From contig OX359199.1 of assembly GCA_947172415.1 (NCBI GenBank), positions 2,940,001-3,004,000 of the forward strand: DNA of 64,000 bases, written 5' to 3'. This DNA is from Chondrosia reniformis (Eukaryota; Porifera; Demospongiae; Chondrillida; Chondrillidae). This document shows, piece after piece, positions 44,713 to 55,287 of this stretch (positions are counted from its first letter, which is position 1; each line of letters opens with the position of its first letter). The notes below the pieces were generated by a model, which saw only the letters and a list, made by a program, of their open reading frames with translations, was not told the DNA's origin and ran no database searches. Position numbers and translations under genes: made by a program.

Positions 44713-44804
44713 ACTATTACATATAACTGCATACAACTGGTACGTACAACCAGTACATACAACTGGGACATACAGATAGTTACTAGTAAATACAACTAGT
44801 ACAC
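44713..44804 (-). repeat. Satellite segment duplicated at 47,720-47,811
   Basis: 92 bp of array that match 47,720-47,811 closely, starting ACTATTACATATAACTGC. It continues into the M2 MITE in both places, so satellite and MITE were duplicated together. Confidence 0.8.
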
Positions 44805-45037
44805 GTGAGCACGAAATTGCAGAAATTGCCTCCAACAGAAACCGACTTTTTCCTAGCAAATGTCTTTATGGCCTTTAGAGAATGTAAATACCAAGTTTGA
44901 ATGAAATTTCTTTATTTACGAAGGAGATATGGTCGATTAAAATTATAGTACAGTATACATTTATATAAAATATATGACGGCTATTTTTCCATAAATACCT
45001 GAGGCCATTTTCTTCGATTTCTATTGGCGGCACTGGC
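44805..45037. mobile_element. MITE family M2, second copy
   Basis: Begins GTGAGCACGAAATTGCAG with a damaged left terminal repeat. It shares the interior with 35,347-35,551 (GGAGATATGGTCGATTAAAA) and ends in GGCGGCACTGGCAC, the right inverted repeat. Confidence 0.75.
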
Positions 45038-47014
45038 ACATACAATTGGTACAACTAGTAACTACAACAAGTTCAAATAACTAGTACGTACAAAAACTAC
45101 ACACAATTAGAACATACAATTAGTACATATAACTATGACATGCCATTAATATATACAACCAGTATCTAGTACATAAAACTAGTACATATAAACATTACAT
45201 GCAACTAGTAACTTCAACTATTAAATATAACTTGTATACACAACTGGTACATATAACTACGTACAACTAGTACATATAGGTATTAAACAAAGATTGTTAC
45301 TAGTACATACAACTAGTTCATACAACTAGTGCATACAACTAGTTCATATAACTAGTACATTCAACTAGTTACTAGTACATACAACTAGTACATGAAACTA
45401 GAAAATATAACTAGTACATAGAACTAGAACATAGAATTAATATATACAACTAGAACCTACAACTAGTACATACAACTAGTACTTACAAGTAGTACTATAA
45501 ATATTACATGGAACTAGTTGATATAACCAGTACATATAACTTGCTCATAAAACTAGTACATCCAACTAGTACATACAACCATTACACCCAACTAGTAAAT
45601 ACAAGTAGTACATATAACTACACACAACCAAAACATACAACTAGGGCATACAATTAGTACATAGAGATAATTAATAGTTCATACATCTAGTACATACAAC
45701 TAGTACATACAAGTATTAACTTCAACTAGTAAATATAACATGTATATACAACTACTACATATATCTACCTAAAACTAGTACATACAACTAGTACATTCAA
45801 GTAATAAATTCAGATTGTTTCTAGTACATACAAATAGTTCATACACCTAGTACATAAAACTAGTACATATAACTAGTACATTCAACTAGTTACTAGTGCA
45901 TACAACAAGTACATGCAACTAGAAGCTACAGCTAGTACATAGAACTAGTACATACAACTAGTACATACAATTGGTACAACGGGTGTCTACAACTAGTTCC
46001 AATAACTAGTATATACCACAATTACACACAATTAGTACATACAATTAGTATATATAACTATTACATACAAATAATATATACAACTAATATCTAGTACATA
46101 ATACTAGAACATACAACTAGTACATATAACTAGTACATGCAACTAGTAAATACAACTAATAAATATAACTTGTATATACAACTAGTACCTATAACTACTT
46201 ACAACTAGTAAATTCAACTAGTACATAGAAGTATTAAATACAGATTGTCACTTGTACATACAACTAGTTCATACAACTAGTGCATATAACTAGAACCTAA
46301 AACTAGTACATACAACTTGTACATACAATTAGTACTTACAAGTAGTATATACAACTAGTTACTAGTACATTCAACTTTTACATACAAAGAGTATAAACAA
46401 TTAGTACATACAACGAGTACATATAATTACGTACAAATTGTACATACAGCTAGTACATACAACTAGTACATACAAGTAGTTACTACTACACACAACTAGT
46501 ACCTACAAGTACTACATACAACTAGTATTTACAACTAGTACTATAAGTTTTACATAGACCTAGTTAATATAACGAGTACATAAAACTTCCACATTCAACT
46601 AGCACATACAACTAGTACGTAGAAGTAGTTATTACACATTGTTACTTGTAGTACATAGAACTAGCATACACAACGAGTACATATAACTAGTACAACCTAC
46701 TAGTACATACAACTAGTACTATAACAAGTACATAAAACTAGTACATATAACCAGTACATATTACTTGCACATACAACTAGTACATACAACTACTACATTC
46801 AACTAGTTACTAGTGCATCCAATTAATACCTACAACTAGTACATACAACTAGTATATACAACTACGAACTACAACTAGGACATATAACTAGTACATACAA
46901 CTAGTACATAAAACTAATAAATACAATTAGTACATAAAGATTGTTATTAGTACATACAACTAGTTCATAAAACTAGTAAATAACAGTAGTTCATACAGCT
47001 AGTTCATTCAATTA
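45038..47014 (-). repeat. 13-bp satellite array, - orientation
   Basis: Array of CATACAACTAGTA. A longer unit marked by AGATTGTTACTAGTACATAC recurs near 45,292, 45,812, 46,238 and 46,927 (and 48,506), with spacing of about 430-690 bp, and includes a run with TAACTTGTATATACAACT. No gene. Confidence 0.95.
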
Positions 47015-47024
47015 GTAACTTCAA

Positions 47025-47264
47025 TAGCGGAATAAGGATTCCTTATAATATAATATAATTATTCACACTTTTTTTCTCATCCTGCTGTGGGTCACATTAC
47101 AGGAAGTGGAAATGGTGGGAAACATCCTGTATAAATAGAGGCCATTCTTCCACTCAACCATCAGTCACTGAGGAAGATCCCCAGGATCGAAACGTTTGAC
47201 AAAAAATCGAAAACCAACTGCATTTTTAAACTCAAAAGTCGAAGGATGTACAATCCCAAAGATG
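47025..47264 (+). mobile_element. Penelope-like 3' end with 10-bp target duplication
   Basis: A 240-bp insertion flanked by GTAACTTCAA (47,015-47,024 and 47,265-47,274). The inner part is the 3' UTR/pLTR of the Penelope-like family: GGTCACATTACAGGAAGTGG, TATAAATAG at 47,130, hammerhead-like core at 47,168 and terminal AAGTCGAAGGATGTA. The first 20 bp or so (AATAAGGATTCC) are the complement of the family's outer terminus, a short inverted tail. Confidence 0.75.
47168..47200 (+). ncRNA. Hammerhead-like core, copy at 47.2 kb
   Basis: CTGAGGA, stem II GATCC-CCA-GGATC, GAAA, CGTTTGAC. Stem II is fully paired and differs from the 51.4-kb copy (GACCC/GGGTC) at one pair by changes on both sides (C-G to T-A). 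The GUH cleavage triplet is replaced by GAC. Confidence 0.5.
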
Positions 47265-47274
47265 GTAACTTCAA

Positions 47275-47811
47275 CTAGTAAATATAAGTAGTACATACAA
47301 CAATTACACACAACTAGTACATACAAGAAGTACATACAATTAGTACAGACAGATAGTTATTAGTACTTACAACTAATATATACAACTAGTATCTAGTACT
47401 TAATACTAGTACATACAACTAGTACATACATCTTGTTAGTACTACAATCATCAACAATATATATCATTAGGACATACAACGAGTTACTAGAACATACAAC
47501 TTGTGCTTATAATTAGTACATACAATTGATACATACAATTAGTATCGAATGCATACAACTAGTCCATAAAAATAATACATACAACTAGTTACTGGTACAT
47601 TCAACTATTACATTCAACTAGTACTTACAACTAGTTAATACCACTAGTACACTCAACTGGTTCATACAATGAGTACATACAATTAGTAAATATAACTAGT
47701 TTATACAACTAGTACGACAACTATTACATATAACTGCATACAACTGGTACGTACAGCTAGTACAAACAACTGGGACACACAGATAGTTACTAGTAAATAC
47801 AACTAGTACAT
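47275..47811 (-). repeat. 13-bp satellite array including the LINE 'empty site'
   Basis: Array of CATACAACTAGTA. Bases 47,648-47,680 match the left LINE flank (40,321-40,353) and 47,720 onward match the right flank (44,713 onward). The 39 bp between them have no counterpart at the LINE. Confidence 0.9.
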
Positions 47812-48007
47812 GTGAGCGCCGCCAGTAGAAATTGTAGAAATTGCCACCAACAGAAACCGACTTTTCCTAGCAAATGTCTTTATGGCCTTTAGAGAAGGTA
47901 TATACCAAGTTTGAACGAAATTTCTTTATTTACAAAGGAGATATGGTCGATTAAAATTATAGTACAGTATACATTTATATGAAATATATGATGGCCACGG
48001 CCATGAC
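47812..48007. mobile_element. MITE family M2, third copy (right end lost)
   Basis: Intact left terminal repeat GTGAGCGCCGCCAGTAGAAA and an interior almost identical to the 44.8-kb copy. The right end is replaced after ATATGATGGCCACGGCC, so it is truncated. Confidence 0.75.
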
Positions 48008-49027
48008 AGGTACATACATCTAGTACATATATCTAGTTACTAGTAGATGTAATTAGTACATACAACTAGTATATACAACTGGTACATACATCTTGTACTT
48101 ATATCTAGTTACTAGTACATGCAACTAGTATATACAACTAGTACATACAACTAGTACATCCAACTAGTAAATGCAACACGTAAATATAACTAATACATAC
48201 AACCAAAACACACAAGTACTGCATAAAAGTAGTATATATATCTATAAAAATTAGAACATACAACTAGCATATACAACTAGTGCACACATACAACTAGTAT
48301 ATACAACTAGTTACTAGTACATCCAACAATTACACACAACTTGTACATAAAAGTAGTACATATAACTACATACATCTAGTACATACAACTAGGACATACA
48401 ATTAATACATCCAGATAGTTACTAGTTCATACAACTAGTACATACAACTAGTACATGCAACTAGTATCTAGTACATAAAAATGGTACGTACATACAACTA
48501 GTAAATACAGATTGTTTCTAGTACATACAACTAGTACATGCAACTAGTACATACAACTAGAATATATCACTAGTACATACAAGTAGTTACTAGTTCATAA
48601 AACTAGTACATACAACTACTACATACAGCTATTACATTCAACTAGTACATACAACTAGTAAATTAAATAAGAAGTACAGATAGTTACTAGTATATACAGG
48701 TTGTACATACAACTAGTTCCTAGTACATACAACTACTACATACAGGCAGTACATACAACTAGTACCTAGAACTAGTACATACAACTAGTTACTCGTACCT
48801 ACAATTGTACAAACAACTAGTACGCAAAACTAGTAACTACAACTAGTACATACAACTGCTACATACATCTTGTACTTATATCTAGTTACTAGTACATGCA
48901 ACTAGTATATACAACTGGTTCATACAACTAATACATCCAACTAGTAAATGCAAAAGGTAAATATTACTAATACATACAACCAAAACACACAAGTACTGCA
49001 TACAAATAGTGTGTATATCAATAAAAA
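48008..49027 (-). repeat. 13-bp satellite array, - orientation
   Basis: Array of CATACAACTAGTA. A block at about 48,170-48,290 recurs at 48,945-49,027 and 49,740-49,865 (shared ACCAAAACACACAAGTACT). The middle copy is interrupted by element E1. Confidence 0.9.
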
Positions 49028-49411
49028 ACAAGTAGTTTGAGTTTAAAAACTCGTGGGGCTGCCGCCCCCCGAATTTACTCAAACTACTTAGCCGCATCGT
49101 TGGGCTTTGATATACTATTCTTTATCCTAACGATTGAGGACGCTTAAGTGTCCTGAAAATTATAAATAGCGACAGAAAAGCTTCGTTAACTAAAGCTTCC
49201 TGAACGCCGCCATTTGCAAAAACGATGTATTGACGTATAAATTAAGTGTTACAATAGTTGCGTATGAACTCGTATTATACATATATCGACGTATAAACTG
49301 TGTTATAATAGTTGCGTATGACCTCGTATTATATATATATATCCGTAACATGAAGCCATACATAAATCGCGTTATGAAAACAATAGAGGGGGCTGCCTGT
49401 GGCAGCCCCTA
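49028..49411 (+). mobile_element. Non-autonomous element E1, copy 2
   Basis: About 384 bp, matching 26,950-27,356 throughout, including GCCGCATCGTTGGGCTTTGA and two GTTGCGTATGA repeats. It ends in hairpin GGGGCTGCC-TGT-GGCAGCCCC plus TAA. Comparison with the uninterrupted blocks at 48.24 and 49.81 kb (TATAAAAATTAG) shows a precise insertion at an A/T junction with at most about 3 nt duplicated. That is unlike typical TIR elements and compatible with, but not proof of, a Helitron-like mechanism. Confidence 0.75.
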
Positions 49412-50631
49412 ATTAGCACATACAACTGGTACATACAACTACCATATACAACTAGTATACACATACAACTAGTACATATAACTAGTACATACAACTAGTT
49501 ACTAGTACATCCAACAATTACACACAACTTGTACATAAAAGTAGTACATATAACTACATACATCTAGTATATACAACTAGTACATACAATTAATACATCC
49601 AGATAGTTACTAGTTCATACAACTAATACATACAACTAGTACATGCAACTAGTATCTAGTACATAAAACTAGTACATTCAACAAGAACATACAACTAGTA
49701 CATATAGCTAGAACATACAACTAGTACATCCAATTAGTAACTGCAACAGGTAAATATAACTAATACATACAACCAAAACACACAAGTACTACATAAAAGT
49801 GTTATATTTATCTATAAAAATTAGAACATACAACTAGCATATACAACTAGTACACACATACAACTAGTACATATAACTAGTACATTCAACTAGTTACTAG
49901 TACATTCAACAATTACACACAACTAGTACATAAAAGTAGTACATATATCTACATACATCTAGTACATACAACTATTACATACAACTAGTACATAAATCTA
50001 CATGCAACTAGTACATACAACAAGTACGTACAACTATTACATACAACCAGTTCCTAGTACATACAGATAGTACATACAACTAGTACCTACAGCTAGTACA
50101 TAACTAGGACTTACAATTAGTACATACAATTAGAACATGAAACTACTACTTAGAATTGAGTACATACAACTGAAGCTTCCAACTAGTAAATATAACGTGT
50201 CCTAGTACATAAAACTAGAACGTAGAACTAGTAACGAGTCCTTACAAATAGTACATACCAACTAGTACATTCAATTAGTACATAAAATTGGTACATACAA
50301 CCAGTAAATACAATCAGTACATTCAACTAGTTCTACAACTAGGATATATAACTAGTACATAAAGCTAGTACAAATAACCAGTACATACAAGCAGTAAATA
50401 TAACAAGGACTAGTACATACAACTATTAAATGCAACTAGTAAATATAACAAGTACTAGTACATGAAACTAGTACATACAACTAGGATATACAATTAATAC
50501 CTACAACTAGTATATACATACAACTATTTCTTACAAGTAGTACATAAAACTGCTACATACAATTAGTAAATACAACTAGTAGACACAATATAGTGCATAC
50601 AATTAGTACATACAACTAGTATTACTACTAG
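49412..50631 (-). repeat. 13-bp satellite array, - orientation
   Basis: Array of CATACAACTAGTA. Bases 50,145-50,200 resemble 40,195-40,265 (shared AACTACTACTTAGAATTGA), another block duplicated across the LINE. Confidence 0.95.
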
Positions 50632-50709
50632 TACATAAAACTATCTTTGGGATGGTACATCCTTCGACTTTTGAGCGTTTAAAAACGCAGTTGGTTTTTT
50701 CAATTCTTG

Positions 50710-50742
50710 GTCAAACGTTTCGATCCTGGGGGTCTTCCTCAG
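50710..50742 (-). ncRNA. Hammerhead-like core, left arm of the 51-kb dimer
   Basis: On the - strand: CTGAGGA, GACCC-CCA-GGATC, GAAA, CGTTTGAC. Stem II carries one C-A mismatch; the cleavage triplet is GAC. Confidence 0.45.
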
Positions 50743-50775
50743 TGACTGATGGTTGAGTGGAAGAATTGCCTCTAT

Positions 50776-51113
50776 TTATAGAGGATTTTTCCCGCCATTT
50801 CCACTTCCTGTCATGTGACCCTCAGCAGAATGAGAAAAACAGGAAGTATGAATATTAAATCGTCTCCCGGCTTGATGTAACACAATGCCTTGGTCTAAAT
50901 TCATTCTCACCTGACTCCTCTGGATCCTGATGGCTTCTTTGACCCTTCTCCTTTGCCAGTGGGTTTCCCTGTCTGTAATCTTGGCCTTGTCCCAAGCAAT
51001 TGAGTGAACAGCTATACCGTTGTTCACATCCCCCATCCTGACTGCTCGCTTGTGTTCTGCCAATCTCACTTTCAGGGTCCTTCCAGTTTCACCAATGTAG
51101 ACTGCAGAACACT
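50776..51113 (-). pseudogene. Penelope-like GIY-YIG endonuclease fragment, left arm
   Basis: On the - strand the frame reads CSAVYIGETGRTLKVRLAEH, which contains the YIG motif and catalytic-type Arg of a GIY-YIG nuclease (VYIGETGR). It continues KRAVRMGDVNNGIAVHS, IAWDKAKITDRETHWQRRR, VKEAIRI and LDQGIVLHQ. Compared with the 14.7-kb copy, LKTGHS is missing after VHS, an in-frame 18-bp deletion between two GAGTG repeats. The GIY half and all of the reverse transcriptase are absent. The reading frame runs into the TATA-like sequence. Identification as Penelope-like rests on this GIY-YIG plus downstream 'AKITDRExHW' signature. Confidence 0.8.
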
Positions 51114-51118
51114 CAGAG

Positions 51119-51362
51119 CCTCAAGACTGGCCACTCAATTGCTTGGGACAAGGCCAAGATTACAGACAGGGAAACCCACTGGCAAAGGAGAAGGGTCAAA
51201 GAAGCCATCAGGATCCAGAAGAGTCAGGTGAGAATGAATTTAGATCAAGGCATTGTGTTACATCAAGCCTGGAGACGATTTAATATTCATACTTCCTGTT
51301 TTTCTCATTCTGCTGAGGGTCACATGACAGGAAGTGGAAATGGCGGGAAAAATCCTCTATAA
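51119..51362 (+). pseudogene. Penelope-like endonuclease C-terminal fragment, right arm
   Basis: Starts at CTCAAGACTGGCCACTC and reads LKTGHSIAWDKAKITDRE, RRRVKEAIRIQKSQVRMNL and LHQAWRRFNIHTSC, to a TAA inside TATAAATA. It is the same protein segment as the left arm but in the opposite orientation. It keeps the LKTGHS that the left arm lacks, so the left-arm deletion is younger than the dimer or the arms came from different templates. Confidence 0.75.
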
Positions 51363-51365
51363 ATA
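51358..51365 (+). promoter_or_regulatory. TATA-box-like element in the Penelope pLTR
   Basis: TATAAATA lies about 38 bp upstream of the hammerhead-like core, within TCCTCTATAAATAGAGGC. Equivalent sequences lie at 50,773-50,780 (- strand) and 47,130-47,138. A start about 25-30 bp downstream would put the hammerhead near the RNA 5' end, as expected for pLTR transcripts; this is inference. Confidence 0.45.
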
Positions 51366-51395
51366 GAGGCAATTCTTCCACTCAACCATCAGTCA

Positions 51396-51428
51396 CTGAG
51401 GAAGACCCCCAGGGTCGAAACGTTTGAC
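51396..51428 (+). ncRNA. Hammerhead-like core, right arm of the 51-kb dimer
   Basis: CTGAGGA (51,396-51,402), perfectly paired stem II GACCC-CCA-GGGTC, GAAA (51,417-51,420), then C-GTTT-G and AC. A functional minimal hammerhead of Penelope elements has a two-base-pair stem III with GUC at this position. Here the U is A (GAC), so the A15.1-U16.1 pair and the GUH rule are broken. The fold is probably recognisable but inactive. Confidence 0.5.
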
Positions 51429-51539
51429 CAAGAATTGAAAAAACCAACTGCGTTTTTAAACGCTCAAAAGTCGAAGGATGTACCATCCCAAAGATAAATT
51501 CGACGCAGTTATAAGGAATCCTTATTCTACATAAAACTA

Positions 51540-54205
51540 GTTGTACATAAAACTACAACTAAAACTGGAAGATAAAACTAGTACTACAACTAGTATTTAC
51601 AACTAGTACATACAACTAGCACCTACAACTAGTTAATATAGCTAGTACTTGCACATACAACCAGAACATAAAAACTAGTACATATAACAATTACACACAA
51701 CTAGTACAAACAACTATAACATTCAACAAGTACATGCACCTAGTACGTACAACTTGTAAACATAACTAGTGCTAGTACATACAACTAGCACTTACCTAGT
51801 ATATATTATAACTAGTTGTACAACCTACAAGTAGAACATATACTAGTATATACAACTAGTACATACAAGTAGTATATACAAATAGTACATACAACTAGTA
51901 CCCAGAAATAATACATAAAACTATACATATAACTAATACTTAACTAGTACAAACAATTAGTACATAAAACTAGTACCTACAACTAGTAAATATTACCAGT
52001 ACTAGTACAAATTAGAACCAGCACATGCAACTAGTACATAACTAATACATACAGTTAATACATACAACTAGTACACACAACCAATACAAACAACTAGTAT
52101 ATACAACTAATACATACAACTAGTATATAACCAGTACATACAACTAGTACATACATTAGTGTATAACTAGTACATACAACTAGTACACATAAAACTAGTA
52201 CAAAAAACTAGTTCATACAATTGCAACATACAACTACTGCATACACTAAACACATACAACTAATACCTCCAAGTAGTAAATATCACTTTTACTACTACAT
52301 ACATCTAGTTCATACAACTATTACATTCAACTAGAACAGACAACTAGTACTTACAACTAGTAAATATAACCAGTGCTAGTGCGTACAACTAGTGCATACA
52401 ACTAGTGCCTACAGTTAGTATATATTACCAGTACTAGTACATTCCACTAGTTAATCCTACTAGTACATACAACTAGTACATACAACTAGTTCATACAACT
52501 AGAACATAAAGTAGTATATAAAACTAGTACAAAAGACTAGTACCCAGAACTAGTACTTAAAACTAGTTCAAATAACTAGAACATAACTAGTACACACAAT
52601 TAGTATATAGAAATAGTTCAAACAATTAGAACATACAACTACCACATACAACTAGACTATACAACTATTAACTAGTATATACACCTAGTACATACAACTA
52701 GTACATACTAATAGTACTTACAACTAGTACATATGGGTGGTACATTCAATTAGGACATAAAAGTAGTAAATACAACGAGGACATACATACAACTACTACA
52801 TACAACAAGTTCATACACCTAGTATACAACTAGTTCATAAAATTAGAGCATACAATGACTACATACAACTAGTAAACATAACTTTTACTAGTACATAAAC
52901 CTAATACTTACAACTAGTTAATACAAGTACTACATACAACTAGTACATAACTAGTTCTTACAACTAGTACATACAACTAGTACATACAATTAGTACATAC
53001 AACTATAACATTCAACAAGTCCATGCAACTAGTCCCTACAGCTAGTAAATATAACTAGTGCTAGTACATACAACTAGCACCTACCTAGTACCTAGTATAA
53101 CTAGTATTAGAACCTACAAGTAGTACATTTACTAGTATATACAAATAGTACAATCAACTAGTACATATAACTAGTACAAACAACTACTACGTATAACTAG
53201 TACATACGCATATAACTAGTCCATATAACTAGTCCATACCACTAGTTCACACAACTAGCACATACAACTAGTAGTTATGACTATAACATACACATATACC
53301 TTATACATATAAATAGTCCATACAACTAGTACACTAAGCTAGAACTTCTACTATGATGTATAATTATTTCACACAATTAGTACATACATCTAGTACATAC
53401 AACTAGTACATACAATTAGTGCTACAACTAGTACATATATACAACTAGTACATACAACTAGTAATTATAACTGGTAAATATAACTAATATATATAACTTG
53501 TACTAGTACATACAACTAGTAAATATAACGATTAAATATAACTTGTTCTAGAACATATTACTAGTTGATACAACTAGCACATACAACTAGTATATACAAC
53601 TGGTATACAACTAGTACATACAACTAGTATATGCAATTAGTACTTACAACTAGTACCTACCTAGTACCTAATTTTACTAGTACTAGAACGTATTCAACTA
53701 GTACCTATAAATAGTACCCAACTAGTACATATAACTAGTACACACAACTAGTACATAAAACTAGTTTCTAGTACATAAGACTAGTACCTTCCTAGTACCT
53801 AGTATAACTAGTACAACAATCTACAACAAGTACATAAAACTAGTACATACAACTAGTACCTACAACTAGTAAATATAGCTAGTACTAGTCCATACAACTA
53901 GTGAATACAACTAGTACTTGCAACTAGTACATATAACTAGTACACACACCTATTACATATAACTAATACATAAAAATTTAACTAGTACATATAATTAGTA
54001 CATACACATATTACATATAAGTAGTACATAAAACTAGTGCCTACAACTACAACCTAGTACATATAACTAGTTCATACAACTAATAATTAGAACAATAACT
54101 AGTACATACATCTAGTAAATTCAACTAGTACATACAACTAATACATAAAACTAGTACATATAACTAGTACACACAACTACTACATATAGCCAGTACATAT
54201 AAATA
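51540..54205 (-). repeat. 13-bp satellite array, - orientation
   Basis: Last array in - orientation; CATACAACTAGTA units continue to about 54,205. Bases 53,480-53,700 resemble 35,570-35,760 and 37,400-37,560 (shared ATATAACGATTAAATATAAC type units). No gene. Confidence 0.95.
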
Positions 54206-54249
54206 ATCAGAAATAATCACTATAATAATAAACTAGCTCTTCTTATATT
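54206..54249. other. Orientation switch of the satellite
   Basis: About 45 bp of A+T-rich non-unit sequence (AATAATCAGAAATAATCACT) separate - units on the left from + units on the right. No mobile element is recognisable at the breakpoint. Confidence 0.7.
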
Positions 54250-55287
54250 CACTAGTTGGAAGTTCTAGTTGTATGTACTCAATTGTAAGCAGTAGTTGCA
54301 TGTTCTAATTGTATATATGTACTAATTGTAATTACTAGGTTTGTGCTAGTTGTATGTCCCAGTTGTATGTAACAGTTTTATGTACTTGTTATATATACTA
54401 GTTGTATATATATCAGTTGTATATATGTACTAGTAGTATGTTCTAATTTTTTGTACTATACATATGTACTAGTTATATGTGTATGTACTGATTATATGTA
54501 CTAGTTGTATGTACTAGGTATGTGTACTATTCATATGAACTAGCCATATGTGCTGGTTATATGTATTAGTTCTATGAGCTAATTGTAGTGCTGGTCGTAT
54601 GAATTAGTTGTATGCACTGGTAGTATGTACTAGTTGTATGTACTAGTAAGCAGTTGCATGTACTAGTTATATGTAGTAGTAAGTAGTTGCATGTACTATT
54701 TATATGTACTAGTTGTTTGTAGGAGTTGTATGTACTAGTTGTATGTCCTAGTAAGAATCTGTATTTACTAGTTGTATGTACTAGTTGAATGTACTAGTTT
54801 TATGTAGTTATATAATCTACTTGTAAGTACTAGGTGTGTGTAATTGTTCTATGTACTAGTAACTAGTTGTGTGTACGAGTTATATGTACTAGTTGTATGT
54901 ACGTACTAGTTGCACGTACCAATTGTATGTAATAGTAACTATCTGTATATACTAATTGTATGTACTAGTTGTATTTAGTAGTTGTATATATTTACTAGTT
55001 GAATGTACTAGTAACTAGAGGTATGAACTAATTGTTTGTACTAGTTTTATGTACTAGGGGTATAAAATTACATGTACTACTTGGATGAACTAGTTGTGTG
55101 TACTAATTGTATTTATTAGTTGTATGTACTAGTTGTATGTATTAGTAACTAGTTGTATATATTAGATATATGTATTAGTTGTATGTACTAGATATATGTA
55201 CTAGTCTTATATACTAGTAACAATCTGTTTTAACTAGTTGTATGCACAAGTTGTATGCACTAGTTGTATGTACTAGTTGTACTAGTT
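54250..55287 (+). repeat. 13-bp satellite array, + orientation
   Basis: TACTAGTTGTATG units resume in + orientation. The recurrent variant CTAGTAACTAGATGTATG is common here. Confidence 0.95.

Larger units (their letters stand above)
50644..51527. mobile_element. Penelope-like head-to-head inverted dimer with 12-bp target duplication
   Basis: An 884-bp insertion flanked by TACATAAAACTA (50,632-50,643 and 51,528-51,539). Both arms are the 3' end of the same element, pointing outward. The left arm (- strand) holds the GIY-YIG motif, the C-terminal region, the TATA-like box, the hammerhead-like core and the end; the right arm (+ strand) holds the same from GHSIAWDK onward. The right arm extends to GGAATCCTTATTCT, whereas the left stops at ATCTTTGGG. 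Arms of about 400 bp would form a long hairpin. It is the most complete and least diverged copy in the window. Confidence 0.85.

Noticed and set aside
47025-47264. Functional hammerhead ribozyme
   Set aside because: The core order and stem II are present, but the cleavage triplet is GAC, not GUH, so activity is not claimed.
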